Below, piece after piece: positions 8,054 to 14,727 of a stretch of 55,720 nt of DNA. This stretch comes from Nitrospira sp. SB0677_bin_15. GTDB lineage: Bacteria > Nitrospirota > Nitrospiria > Nitrospirales > UBA8639. Position numbers and translations under genes: made by a program. The DNA lies in assembly GCA_009842645.1 (NCBI GenBank), contig VYFB01000105.1, forward strand, positions 1 to 55,720, written 5' to 3'. The first letter of the stretch is position 1. Every line of letters begins with the position of its first letter. Below the pieces are notes generated by a model. It ran no database searches and was not told where the DNA came from. It saw only the letters and a list, made by a program, of their open reading frames with translations.

Positions 8054-8866
8054 ATGTTCCCCAAAATTTCCAAACAGCGACTCGATGAAGAGTTGGTCAA
8101 GCGTCAGTTGGCCGGAAGCCGGGAGCAGGCGCAACGAATGATCCTGGCGGGATTGGTTACCGTCGATGGGACCCGTGTGGAAAAGCGGGCGACACTCGTG
8201 TCGGGGCAAGCGGCCATTGCCGTGGAGGGCTCCGCGAGCCCTTTTGTGAGCCGGGGTGGCGAAAAGCTTGAGGCCGCGTTGGACGCCTTTTCCATCCACG
8301 TTGCGGACCGGGTCGCCTTGGACGTTGGGGCTTCGACCGGCGGGTTTACGGATTGTCTCTTGCAGCACGGGGCCGGACGGGTTTATGCCGTGGACGTGGG
8401 GTATGGGCAATTGGATTGGAATCTCAGAAACGATGACCGCGTCGTTGTTCTTGAGCGTTGTAATATCCGGCATCTCGACCGTGCAGCCGTGCCCGAGCCT
8501 ATCCAACTGGTCGTCATTGACGTCTCCTTCATTTCGCTACGCCTGGCGTTGCCTTGTGTGGTGAAGTTTCTGGCTCCCGGGGCGACGGTCGTTGCCCTTG
8601 TCAAACCGCAATTTGAAGCTGGTGTAAAACAGGTGGGACGGGGCGGCGTGGTCCGGGACGACGGGGTCCGGCAGGACGTGGCGCGGCGTATCCAAGGGAT
8701 GGCGCAACAATTAGGATTTGGGTGTCTCGGGCTTTTCGACTCCCCCGTTCAGGGGAAAAAGGGGAATCGCGAAATTTTCTTGGGCCTGCAATGGACCGTC
8801 GCGGATTCGGCGAGTTCACGTGACCCCACGCCGCGTCTCTCTCGCAAGGCTTGGATGAAACGGTGA
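8054..8866 (+). CDS. tlyA: TlyA-family rRNA 2'-O-methyltransferase
   Basis: The family methylates ribose 2'-OH groups of 16S and 23S rRNA (characterised as TlyA in mycobacteria). The protein has an N-terminal S4 RNA-binding domain (residues 5-65, RLDEELVKRQLAGSREQAQ) and an FtsJ/RrmJ-type Rossmann methyltransferase domain. Visible there are SRGGEKLEAAL, the SAM-binding DVGASTGGFTDCLLQ, VIDVSFISL, LVKPQFE and GNREIFL, which together supply the K-D-K-E catalytic set. The ATG at 8054 directly follows an in-frame TTG at 8051; the ATG is preferred. No clear Shine-Dalgarno sequence is present. It follows xseB by 72 bases. Confidence 0.9.
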   Translation: MFPKISKQRLDEELVKRQLAGSREQAQRMILAGLVTVDGTRVEKRATLVSGQAAIAVEGSASPFVSRGGEKLEAALDAFSIHVADRVALDVGASTGGFTDCLLQHGAGRVYAVDVGYGQLDWNLRNDDRVVVLERCNIRHLDRAAVPEPIQLVVIDVSFISLRLALPCVVKFLAPGATVVALVKPQFEAGVKQVGRGGVVRDDGVRQDVARRIQGMAQQLGFGCLGLFDSPVQGKKGNREIFLGLQWTVADSASSRDPTPRLSRKAWMKR

Positions 8867-8882
8867 AATTTTTTCAGCAACA

Positions 8883-8898
8883 GAAGCGTTGACGCTTC
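8883..8898. terminator. Small hairpin between convergent tlyA and rhodanese genes
   Basis: GAAGCGTTGACGCTTC is a perfect 6-base stem with a 4-base loop, sitting in the 40 bases between two convergent genes. No run of T follows on either strand, so an intrinsic terminator is only a possibility from its position. Confidence 0.3.
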
Positions 8899-8906
8899 AG
8901 TGATGA

Positions 8907-9227
8907 TCAATAGCGTGGAACCGAGTGGTCGATTTCAACGGACCAGGCGTCAATGCCCCCGATCAGGTTTTTCACGTTGGAAAATCCTTGCTGGAGCAGA
9001 AATCCCACGGCGTCGGCGCTACGCATGCCTTTATGACACAAGGCCACGATTTCATCGGTCGGGTCGAGTTGATTGAGCGATTGGGGTAACGTGCCCAAGG
9101 GAATGAGGGTGGACCCTTCAATCCTGGCCATGGAAAATTCATGCGGTTCCCGGACGTCCAATAAAAACACCTTGTCCCCTTTATCCAAGCGATCCTTCAG
9201 TTCTCGTACGGTAATGGTATAACTCAT
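8907..9227 (-). CDS. Single-domain rhodanese-like sulfurtransferase
   Basis: A 106-residue cytoplasmic rhodanese domain. It shows LLDVREPHEFSMARIEGSTLIPLG (CH2A-type region) and the active-site loop LCHKGMRS near residue 63 with the catalytic cysteine, then AVGFLLQQGFSNVKNLIGGIDAW, the usual C-terminal block. The family transfers sulfane sulfur; the acceptor is unknown. It is one of the few minus-strand genes and is divergent from asnS. A strong ribosome site AAAGGAGGT lies 7 bases before the ATG. A gene of this size, similar to GlpE, is usually monocistronic, as here. Confidence 0.9.
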   Translation of the reverse strand: MSYTITVRELKDRLDKGDKVFLLDVREPHEFSMARIEGSTLIPLGTLPQSLNQLDPTDEIVALCHKGMRSADAVGFLLQQGFSNVKNLIGGIDAWSVEIDHSVPRY

Positions 9228-9371
9228 CTGCGGACCTCCTTTGAAAAAATATGATAGTCTTGGCAGTGAGCCGGTGTCAATTCGCTGGATTGCTCATAAG
9301 GAGCGTATCCTTTCATTCGTTGACAGAATGCGAGGCTGATCAAGAAACCAGGACATAAGGGCTGTCTTTTG

Positions 9372-9484
9372 CCTCCCCTTTGTAAGGGAAGGTCAGGTGG
9401 GGTAGAGCCAACCGTGCAGCAAGGGATTTCGTCGTCCTGGCTTCAGCCTCTACCTCCCCTCACCCCTCCTTACAAAGGAGGGGA
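9372..9484. repeat. Inverted REP-like pair upstream of asnS
   Basis: Same left and right units as 7511-7626 (CCTCCCCTTTGTAAGGGAAG and CTCCTTACAAAGGAGGGG) with a different centre. It ends 13 bases before the asnS ATG. Its AAAGGAGGGG end is ribosome-site-like but too far upstream; a closer CGGAG lies outside the repeat. It produces an artificial in-frame 43-residue extension of asnS. Confidence 0.85.
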
Positions 9485-9497
9485 ACCGGAGCAGAGT

Positions 9498-10796
9498 ATG
9501 AGTATCCCAATCGTATCCATCTCTCAGATTGCTCAAATGGTCGGGCAGGAAGTTCGTCTCCGGGGGTGGGTTCGGCATCATCGATCGAGCGGCAAGCTCC
9601 AGTTTCTGACGCTTCGGGACGGGGCCGGGGAGATACAGGCCATTTTGAGCAAGAGGACTCTGGGGGAAGAACAATTCAACCTCGCGAATCACCTGACTCA
9701 AGAATCCTCATTAACGGTCACCGGCTTCCCTCGTGCGGATTCCCGGGCTCCGGGCGGGTACGAAATAGATGTGACTGCTCTTGAGATCATTCACCTTGCC
9801 GAACCGTTTCCCGTACAACCTAAAGAGCACGGCGTCGGATTTCTGATGGATCACCGCCATCTCTGGCTTCGTTCGACTCGGCAACAGGCGATCCTCAAAA
9901 TCAGGCACGCGATTATCAAGGCCTGCCGGGATTTTTTTGACGAACGGGAATTTGTCCTGATTGACGCACCCATTTTTACGCCGAACGCATGCGAGGGTAC
10001 GACCACGCTTTTTCAAACGCAATATTTTGAGAATACGGCGTACTTGACGCAAAGCGGACAATTATACGGGGAAGCGGCTGCCGCGGCTTTTGGAAAAGTG
10101 TATTGCTTCGGTCCGACGTTTCGGGCCGAGCAATCCAAGACCCGCCGGCACTTGATGGAGTTTTGGATGGTGGAGCCTGAAGTGGCATTTGCGGAATTAC
10201 CTGACGCGATGGACTTGGCAGAGGCGTTTGTGGTGATGATGGTGGGACGAGTCATCGAGAATTGCCGGAACGAATTGGAGGTGCTGGAACGCGACGTGTC
10301 CAAATTGGAAGCGGTCGTCCCTCCTTTTCCGCGACTGACTTATGATGACGCGGTCCTGTGCTTGCAGAACATCGGCTCGTCGATCCGGGCAGGCGATGAT
10401 TTCGGAGCGGACGATGAAACCACCTTGTCCAAGCAATTCGAAAAACCCGTCCTAGTGCACCGGTATCCCGCGAAGATCAAGGCCTTTTATATGCAACCCG
10501 ACTCTGACAATCCCGACCGGGCGCTCTGTATGGACATGTTGGCTCCGGAAGGATACGGCGAAATCATCGGGGGCGGGCAACGCATTCATGATTATGCGAC
10601 GTTAGCCGCACGCCTGCACGACCACCAATTGTCATCGGAAGCCTTCCAGTGGTACCTGGACCTGCGGCGCTACGGGTCCGTCCCCCATGCCGGGTTCGGC
10701 ATGGGCATCGAACGCGCCGTGGCCTGGCTGTGCGGCATCGCGCACGTGCGCGAAACCATCCCCTTCCCCCGCATGCTGTCCCGCTTGTACCCGTAG
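9498..10796 (+). CDS. asnS: Asparaginyl-tRNA synthetase
   Basis: Class IIb synthetase that charges tRNA-Asn with asparagine. The 432-residue protein has an N-terminal OB anticodon-binding domain ([24 protein letters not shown]) and the class II core: motif 1 region near residue 145, motif 2 [21 protein letters not shown], and motif 3 [15 protein letters not shown] near the C-terminus. The spacing and the absence of a long AspRS insertion favour Asn over Asp. The frame is open up to 9369, but that part only translates the REP-like repeat, so the ATG at 9498 with CGGAG 6 bases before is chosen. It stands alone: minus-strand rhodanese upstream, an 888-base gap downstream. Confidence 0.95.
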   Translation: MSIPIVSISQIAQMVGQEVRLRGWVRHHRSSGKLQFLTLRDGAGEIQAILSKRTLGEEQFNLANHLTQESSLTVTGFPRADSRAPGGYEIDVTALEIIHLAEPFPVQPKEHGVGFLMDHRHLWLRSTRQQAILKIRHAIIKACRDFFDEREFVLIDAPIFTPNACEGTTTLFQTQYFENTAYLTQSGQLYGEAAAAAFGKVYCFGPTFRAEQSKTRRHLMEFWMVEPEVAFAELPDAMDLAEAFVVMMVGRVIENCRNELEVLERDVSKLEAVVPPFPRLTYDDAVLCLQNIGSSIRAGDDFGADDETTLSKQFEKPVLVHRYPAKIKAFYMQPDSDNPDRALCMDMLAPEGYGEIIGGGQRIHDYATLAARLHDHQLSSEAFQWYLDLRRYGSVPHAGFGMGIERAVAWLCGIAHVRETIPFPRMLSRLYP

Positions 10797-10847
10797 GCCT
10801 GCTTTTCGATACTCGCTCCGCATCATGACGCGATCCATTTCTCCTAT

Positions 10848-10887
10848 CTCCCTCTCCCCAAGGCGGGAGAGGGTTGGGGTGAGGGGG
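10848..10887. repeat. GC-rich hairpin repeat, type CCCTCTCCC...GGGAGAGGG
   Basis: CTCCCTCTCCCCAAGGCGGG is followed by AGAGGGTTGGGGTGAGGGGG. Relatives occur at 11420-11479, 47303-47342, 50350-50455 and 52249-52314. Lying 52 bases after asnS, it may also stop transcription. Confidence 0.75.
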
Positions 10888-10977
10888 AATCCAAGCATGT
10901 TTAGGCCCAAGATATGGCGCAATTGCACAGATCGTGTCATGAGAGAACCGGCGCAAGGGCCAAAGATGGCAAGCCCA

Positions 10978-11015
10978 TGCCTGGCCTTGATCCCAATTTG
11001 GGACTATGCCAGGCA
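10978..11015. other. Nested palindrome of unknown role
   Basis: TGCCTGGC at 10978 pairs with GCCAGGCA at 11008, enclosing the palindrome TCCCAATTTGGGA. It could be a small RNA stem, a protein-binding site or a relic; nothing nearby decides between these. Confidence 0.4.
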
Positions 11016-11086
11016 GATGTACGACGCCATCGATGCACAAACGATATGAAAGGGAATTATGTATTTAACTTGACGTCCTCTCTTTA

Positions 11087-11145
11087 TTGTAGCCGCGCCA
11101 TCTTATGGCGCTTCTCCTTGGCCGCATAAGATACGGCCGCTACAA
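11087..11145. repeat. Long imperfect palindrome TTGTAGC...GCTACAA
   Basis: TTGTAGCCGCGCCATCTTAT at the left faces ATAAGATACGGCCGCTACAA at the right, giving a stem of roughly 24 bases with some mismatches around a short loop. It lies inside the 217-base element. Confidence 0.65.
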
Positions 11146-11150
11146 AAAAC

Positions 11151-11227
11151 GTAGGTCGGATTAGCGGAGCGTAATCCGACGAGGGCCTGCGATGTCGGGT
11201 TACGCCTGTTCGGCTAACCCGACCTAC
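11151..11227. repeat. REP-like double hairpin GTAGGTCGGATTAGCG
   Basis: Two hairpins in a row: GTCGGATTAGCG pairs with AGCGTAATCCGAC, and GTCGGGTTACGCC pairs with GGCTAACCCGAC. The whole is bounded by GTAGGT and ACCTAC. A second full copy is at 29895-29967 and the right half recurs at 55626-55658. Confidence 0.85.
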
Positions 11228-11273
11228 AACTGCTAACAATCTTGCCAAATTAAATACATAATTCCCTAAATTT

Positions 11274-11335
11274 TGTAACATTTGTACAAAACTGTAACTT
11301 TTGTACAAATTGTAACATTTGTACGTTTTGTACAA
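11274..11335. promoter_or_regulatory. Iteron-like tandem array TGTAAC-N2-TTGTAC
   Basis: TGTAAC occurs at 11274, 11293 and 11311, each followed two bases later by TTGTAC (11282, 11301, 11319), giving units of 19 and 18 bases. An additional TTGTACAA lies at 11328, and degenerate forms continue to about 11352. Three of the cores are the perfect palindrome TTGTACAA. The array is AT-rich in a GC-rich genome. Regular spacing near two helical turns suggests a cooperative protein-binding site, but no binder is known. Confidence 0.55.
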
Positions 11336-11419
11336 TTCGTCACATTTTGTGAACTTTGTGCAGCTCGATGCCAGGTTCCTTACGTCAATCCTCGCTCCGG
11401 AGCCTTACATACGATAAAT

Positions 11420-11479
11420 CCCCCTCACCCCAGCCCTCTCCCTATTTCCCGCTTAATGCGGGAAATGGGGGAGAGGGTG
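11420..11479. repeat. GC-rich hairpin repeat with inner perfect stem
   Basis: The outer arms CCCCCTCACCCCAGCCCTCT and GGGGGAGAGGGTG enclose ATTTCCCGC-TTAAT-GCGGGAAAT, a perfect 9-base stem. It belongs to the same family as 10848-10887. Confidence 0.7.
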
Positions 11480-11594
11480 TGGATTTTAATTCTTCTGTCG
11501 ACCTCCTTCTCCGATTGCATCCGTGTAAATTTTTTGGGGTAGCAGGTGCTCCCGTCGCCTTGGCTTGTCAATGACAATAAGTGATTGATTTTGC

Positions 11595-11622
11595 TTGACA
11601 AAATTATGAATGCGAGTATATT
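11595..11622 (+). promoter_or_regulatory. Sigma-70-type promoter of the division cluster
   Basis: TTGACA at 11595-11600 and TATATT at 11617-11622 are separated by 16 bases. A start of transcription near 11629 would place the MraZ-type repeats at about +5 to +29 and leave a leader of about 55 bases before rsmH. Confidence 0.75.
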
Positions 11623-11633
11623 TCACCCATGAA

Positions 11634-11657
11634 GTGGAAAAAAGTGGAAGAAAGTGG
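11634..11657 (+). promoter_or_regulatory. MraZ-type operator: three GTGG repeats at 10-base period
   Basis: GTGG occurs at 11634, 11644 and 11654, each within AAGTGGA or AAGTGGG, exactly one helical turn apart. MraZ of E. coli and Mycoplasma binds such direct repeats just downstream of the mra promoter and controls the whole cluster. A weaker fourth unit (ATAGGGG) follows at 11664. The site is where an MraZ operator belongs, yet mraZ itself is absent from the window. Confidence 0.7.
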
Positions 11658-11684
11658 GATGAAATAGGGGTAATATAGAAATAA

Positions 11685-12617
11685 TTGGAAAATCTGAATC
11701 ATGTTCCGGTGTTATTAGAGGCGATCTTGACCTGGTTACAGCCACGTAAACAGGGGTGTTACTTGGATTGCACTATAGGCATGGGAGGGACTGCCGAGCA
11801 GATCCTGAAGGTGAGCGCACCCGATGGCATCCTCATCGGGATCGACCGGGACCCGCAAGCGATTGCCCATGCACAGGCAAGACTTCAAGCCTATGGATCC
11901 AGGATCCAGTTGTTTTGTGAAAATTTTCAACGCGTGAAATCGGTGATGAATATAGCCGACAGGGAACGCGCAGACGGCATTCTGTTCGATTTGGGTGTGT
12001 CGTCGGCGCAATTGGATCAGCCTGAGCGAGGGTTGAGCTTTCAGCAGGACGGCCCCTTGGATATGCGGATGAATCCCACGTGCGGTCACACGGCTGAAGA
12101 TCTCGTCAACGCGTTGCCTGAAACGCAGTTGGCCCGGATCATTCATGAGTTCGGGGAAGAACGCTATTCCCGGCGGATTGCGCGGGCCATCGTGCGGATT
12201 CGCCGTCAATCCCCTTTGCGGAGCACGCTGGATTTGTCGCGCGTGATCAGGGAATCCGTGCCGAGGTCTTACCGGTCAGGACGCCTTCATCCTGCGACGC
12301 GGACTTTTCAAGCGTTTCGGATGGCGGTCAATGATGAATTGGGCTCGCTGCAAACCGGGCTCGACGAGGCGATTGACGTTCTGGCACCGGGAAGCCGGCT
12401 GTGCGTGATTGCGTTTCACTCGTTGGAAGATCGTGTGGTGAAACAGACGTTTCGCCGCTTGGCTCATGAGGCTCCGGATCAATGGACCATCCTGACGAAG
12501 AAACCCGTTTCCCCTTCCCTGCAAGAACGTCGGGCCAATCCCCGTGCGCGTAGCGCGAAGTTGCGAGTTCTTGAACGAAAGCCAGGACGGGGAGACGGAC
12601 AAAGAGGCCACGCATGA
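11685..12617 (+). CDS. rsmH: 16S rRNA m4C1402 methyltransferase RsmH (MraW)
   Basis: Methylates N4 of C1402 in 16S rRNA, using SAM. The 310-residue protein begins ENLNHVPVLLEAIL, the expected N-terminus, and has the SAM-binding region DCTIGMGGTAEQIL, then ILFDLGVSSAQLD, GPLDMRM and the C-terminal FHSLEDRVVKQ. An in-frame TAA directly precedes the TTG at 11685, so TTG is the first possible start; the only later option that keeps HVPV is a CTG. The unusual start and a distant GGGG ribosome site suggest modest translation. It is the first gene of the cluster and overlaps ftsL by 4 bases. Confidence 0.95.
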   Translation: MENLNHVPVLLEAILTWLQPRKQGCYLDCTIGMGGTAEQILKVSAPDGILIGIDRDPQAIAHAQARLQAYGSRIQLFCENFQRVKSVMNIADRERADGILFDLGVSSAQLDQPERGLSFQQDGPLDMRMNPTCGHTAEDLVNALPETQLARIIHEFGEERYSRRIARAIVRIRRQSPLRSTLDLSRVIRESVPRSYRSGRLHPATRTFQAFRMAVNDELGSLQTGLDEAIDVLAPGSRLCVIAFHSLEDRVVKQTFRRLAHEAPDQWTILTKKPVSPSLQERRANPRARSAKLRVLERKPGRGDGQRGHA

Positions 12618-12946
12618 AGTGGGTTTTCCGAACCTTATTGGTTGTGAGCGTGAGCGGGATGCTCCTGTTTTACGTGTGGGGAAAAGTCGACCTCGTACGA
12701 GTCGGGTATGAACTGGACGCCTTGTTGAAGAAAAAAGCCGACTTGACGAAGGAGCACGAACGATTGCAGGCCCGGTTGTCTCAATTGACGGCGCCCGAGC
12801 GAATTGCCTCGGAAGCCGGCGATAAACTGGGCATGAAACCACCTGGCGCGCGGCAAGTGGTTTTGGTCCCGAGCCATCCTGGAGATGCAAGTCCCGGCGA
12901 CGGTCCCGAGCTTCCACTTCGCCTGGCGCGGCAAATGGGAAAATGA
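12614..12946 (+). CDS. ftsL: Cell division protein FtsL
   Basis: A bitopic inner membrane protein of the FtsQLB complex. The 110-residue product has a short cytoplasmic start, one membrane helix (residues 5-23, FRTLLVVSVSGMLLFYVWG), then a periplasmic coiled coil (YELDALLKKKADLTKEHERLQARLSQLTA) and the characteristic ERIASEAGDKLGMKPP, followed by a Pro-rich tail. FtsL sequences are poorly conserved; the call rests on topology and position between rsmH and ftsI. It overlaps both neighbours by ATGA. Confidence 0.9.
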   Translation: MKWVFRTLLVVSVSGMLLFYVWGKVDLVRVGYELDALLKKKADLTKEHERLQARLSQLTAPERIASEAGDKLGMKPPGARQVVLVPSHPGDASPGDGPELPLRLARQMGK

Positions 12947-14727
12947 CGATGAACGGGTCATTTATGAAAAAAGACAGCAAATCAGCCGGCGAGAGAACCG
13001 GCCGACGTGCCTTCATTGGTCTGTGTTTTCTGTTCGGGTTCGTCATTCTGTTCTTGCGTTTTGGCTACCTGCAGGTCCTTCAGGCGGAAACGATGAAATT
13101 GAAAGCCCGTCAGCAGTACGAGAAGCCTGTCACCTTGGCTTCCAACCGTGGCGCCATTGTGGACCGGCAAGGGAAACCGCTGGCCTTGAATCTGGACGTG
13201 TCGTCAGTCTATGCCACGCCGTCCGCCATTGACGATCCTGCCGGAGTTGCGCGTCAACTCACACGGGTGCTGGGTGTTCCTCGCGAGTCTCTGGAAAGGC
13301 GGTTACGGGCCAAACGTGACTTCGTGTGGGTTCAACGGAAAATTGAGGATGCGCAGGTCAAACGGTTGATCGACCTGGACCTTCCAGGCGTCGACATTCT
13401 GGTGGAGTCGCGTCGATTTTATCCCCAAGGAACGTTATTGGCTCACGTCCTGGGATTCGCAGGGATCGACAGTCAGGGTCTTGAAGGGCTCGAAAACGGA
13501 TATGATGAGCACCTCCGGGGCCAAGCACGCCAAGTGGTGTTGCAGCAGGACGCGCTGGGACGAATCATTATTCCCGAAAGTCGGCGGAAACCCCAGGCTC
13601 TGTCCGGACATGCCATTTCCCTGACCATTGATGAAGTCATTCAGTATATCGCGGAGCAAGCTCTGGATCAGGCCGTCAAAGCAACCAAGGCGAGGGGCGG
13701 GGCCGTTCTGGTCATGGCTCCCAAGACTGGTCAGATGTTGGCTTGGGCCCTTCGTCCCACGTTTGACCCGAATCATATCCCGCAGGCGTCACCCGAGCAG
13801 TGGAGGAACCGTGGCGTGACCGATCCCTACGAACCAGGCTCGACCCTCAAGGTGGTGCTGGCCGCTGCCGCCCTGGAATTGAACCGCGTCAAACCCGACA
13901 CCCTGCTGTATGCGGGTGATGGAGAGATCCCGATCAGTGGAACCGTCATTCATGATCATGAAAAAGCCGGATGGGTGACGTTTCGTGAAGCCGTCCAGCG
14001 ATCCAGCAACGTGGCCTTCGTGAAAATGACGTGGGATTTGGGGAAAGAGCAAGTCTATCAATTCCTGCGCACGTTTGGCTTTGGTGAAAAAACGGGAATC
14101 GATCTTCCCGGGGAATCCATCGGCATCCTGAGTCGTCCGGACCAATGGAGTTTGCGGACGCTCCCGTCTTTGGCCATCGGGCAGGAAATTGCCGTGACGC
14201 CGTTGCAGCTCCTGACGGCCGTGTCGGCCATTGCCAACGAGGGATGGCTCATGAGGCCGTTTCTGGTGCGGGAAATTTCCGATTACCAGGGAAGAAGCGT
14301 CCGGGAGCACGTTCCCCATATTCGCCGCCGGCCCATCAGCGCCGAGACTGCAAAAACCGTCACTGACCTGCTGGTCAACGTGGTGGAGCAGGGGACAGGG
14401 AAGCGTGCGGCCGTCCCGGGCTACCGGGTGGCGGGCAAGACTGGAACGGCTCAGAAGATCGATCCTGAAACGGGCACGTATTCGTCAACCAAATTGGTGG
14501 GATCATTCGTCGGCTTCGTTCCCGCGGAGGATCCCCGTCTTTCCATATTGGTGGTGATTGACGAACCGCAAGGCCCGGCTTGGGGAGGGGTGGTGGCGGC
14601 TCCGGTATTTCGGAAGGTGGCGGAGCAGACGCTCAGGTATTTGAGCGTGGCTCCCGGCGATGAATCCCGGGGTGCGGCGTTGCGTTCAAGGCCCGCCCCG
14701 GATGGGTATCAGCCAAACTGGGAATGA
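12943..14727 (+). CDS. ftsI: Peptidoglycan D,D-transpeptidase FtsI (PBP3)
   Basis: The septal class B penicillin-binding protein, which cross-links peptidoglycan. Of 594 residues, about 25-45 form the membrane anchor (AFIGLCFLFGFVILFLRFGY). The PBP dimerisation domain follows (RGAIVDRQGKPLALN), then the transpeptidase domain with the active-site SxxK in EPGSTLK near residue 300, SSN near 354 and KTGTAQK near 499. A weak PASTA-like tail is absent. The ATG at 12943 overlaps the ftsL stop; a second ATG lies two codons on and another seven codons on. It overlaps murE by 4 bases. Confidence 0.96.
   Translation: MTMNGSFMKKDSKSAGERTGRRAFIGLCFLFGFVILFLRFGYLQVLQAETMKLKARQQYEKPVTLASNRGAIVDRQGKPLALNLDVSSVYATPSAIDDPAGVARQLTRVLGVPRESLERRLRAKRDFVWVQRKIEDAQVKRLIDLDLPGVDILVESRRFYPQGTLLAHVLGFAGIDSQGLEGLENGYDEHLRGQARQVVLQQDALGRIIIPESRRKPQALSGHAISLTIDEVIQYIAEQALDQAVKATKARGGAVLVMAPKTGQMLAWALRPTFDPNHIPQASPEQWRNRGVTDPYEPGSTLKVVLAAAALELNRVKPDTLLYAGDGEIPISGTVIHDHEKAGWVTFREAVQRSSNVAFVKMTWDLGKEQVYQFLRTFGFGEKTGIDLPGESIGILSRPDQWSLRTLPSLAIGQEIAVTPLQLLTAVSAIANEGWLMRPFLVREISDYQGRSVREHVPHIRRRPISAETAKTVTDLLVNVVEQGTGKRAAVPGYRVAGKTGTAQKIDPETGTYSSTKLVGSFVGFVPAEDPRLSILVVIDEPQGPAWGGVVAAPVFRKVAEQTLRYLSVAPGDESRGAALRSRPAPDGYQPNWE

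Larger units (their letters stand above)
11051..11267. mobile_element. 217-base MITE-like element with perfect 18-base ends
   Basis: It starts AGGGAATTATGTATTTAA and ends with the exact reverse complement TTAAATACATAATTCCCT; the match continues inward as CTTG against CAAA with one mismatch. There is no coding capacity. The interior is made largely of two other palindromes (11087-11145 and 11151-11227), which look nested. No convincing target duplication is seen beyond AA on both sides. Confidence 0.75.
10797..11684. other. 888-base gene-free region before the division cluster
   Basis: It holds, in order: a GC-rich hairpin repeat (10848-10887), a nested palindrome (10978-11015), a 217-base element with perfect ends (11051-11267) carrying two further palindromes, a TGTAAC/TTGTAC tandem array (11274-11335), a second GC-rich hairpin (11420-11479), and the promoter and operator of rsmH (11595-11657). 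The mraZ gene, normally first in this cluster, is not here: no frame encodes its AbrB-like DXXGR pattern. Confidence 0.75.

Noticed and set aside
11274-11335. CRISPR array or plasmid origin
   Set aside because: Units are 18-19 bases with no unique spacers, no cas gene and no rep gene nearby.
11282-11542. 86-residue frame through the TTGTAC array
   Set aside because: Its repetitive start (VTFVQIVTFVRFVQFVTF) is only a translation of the tandem repeats.
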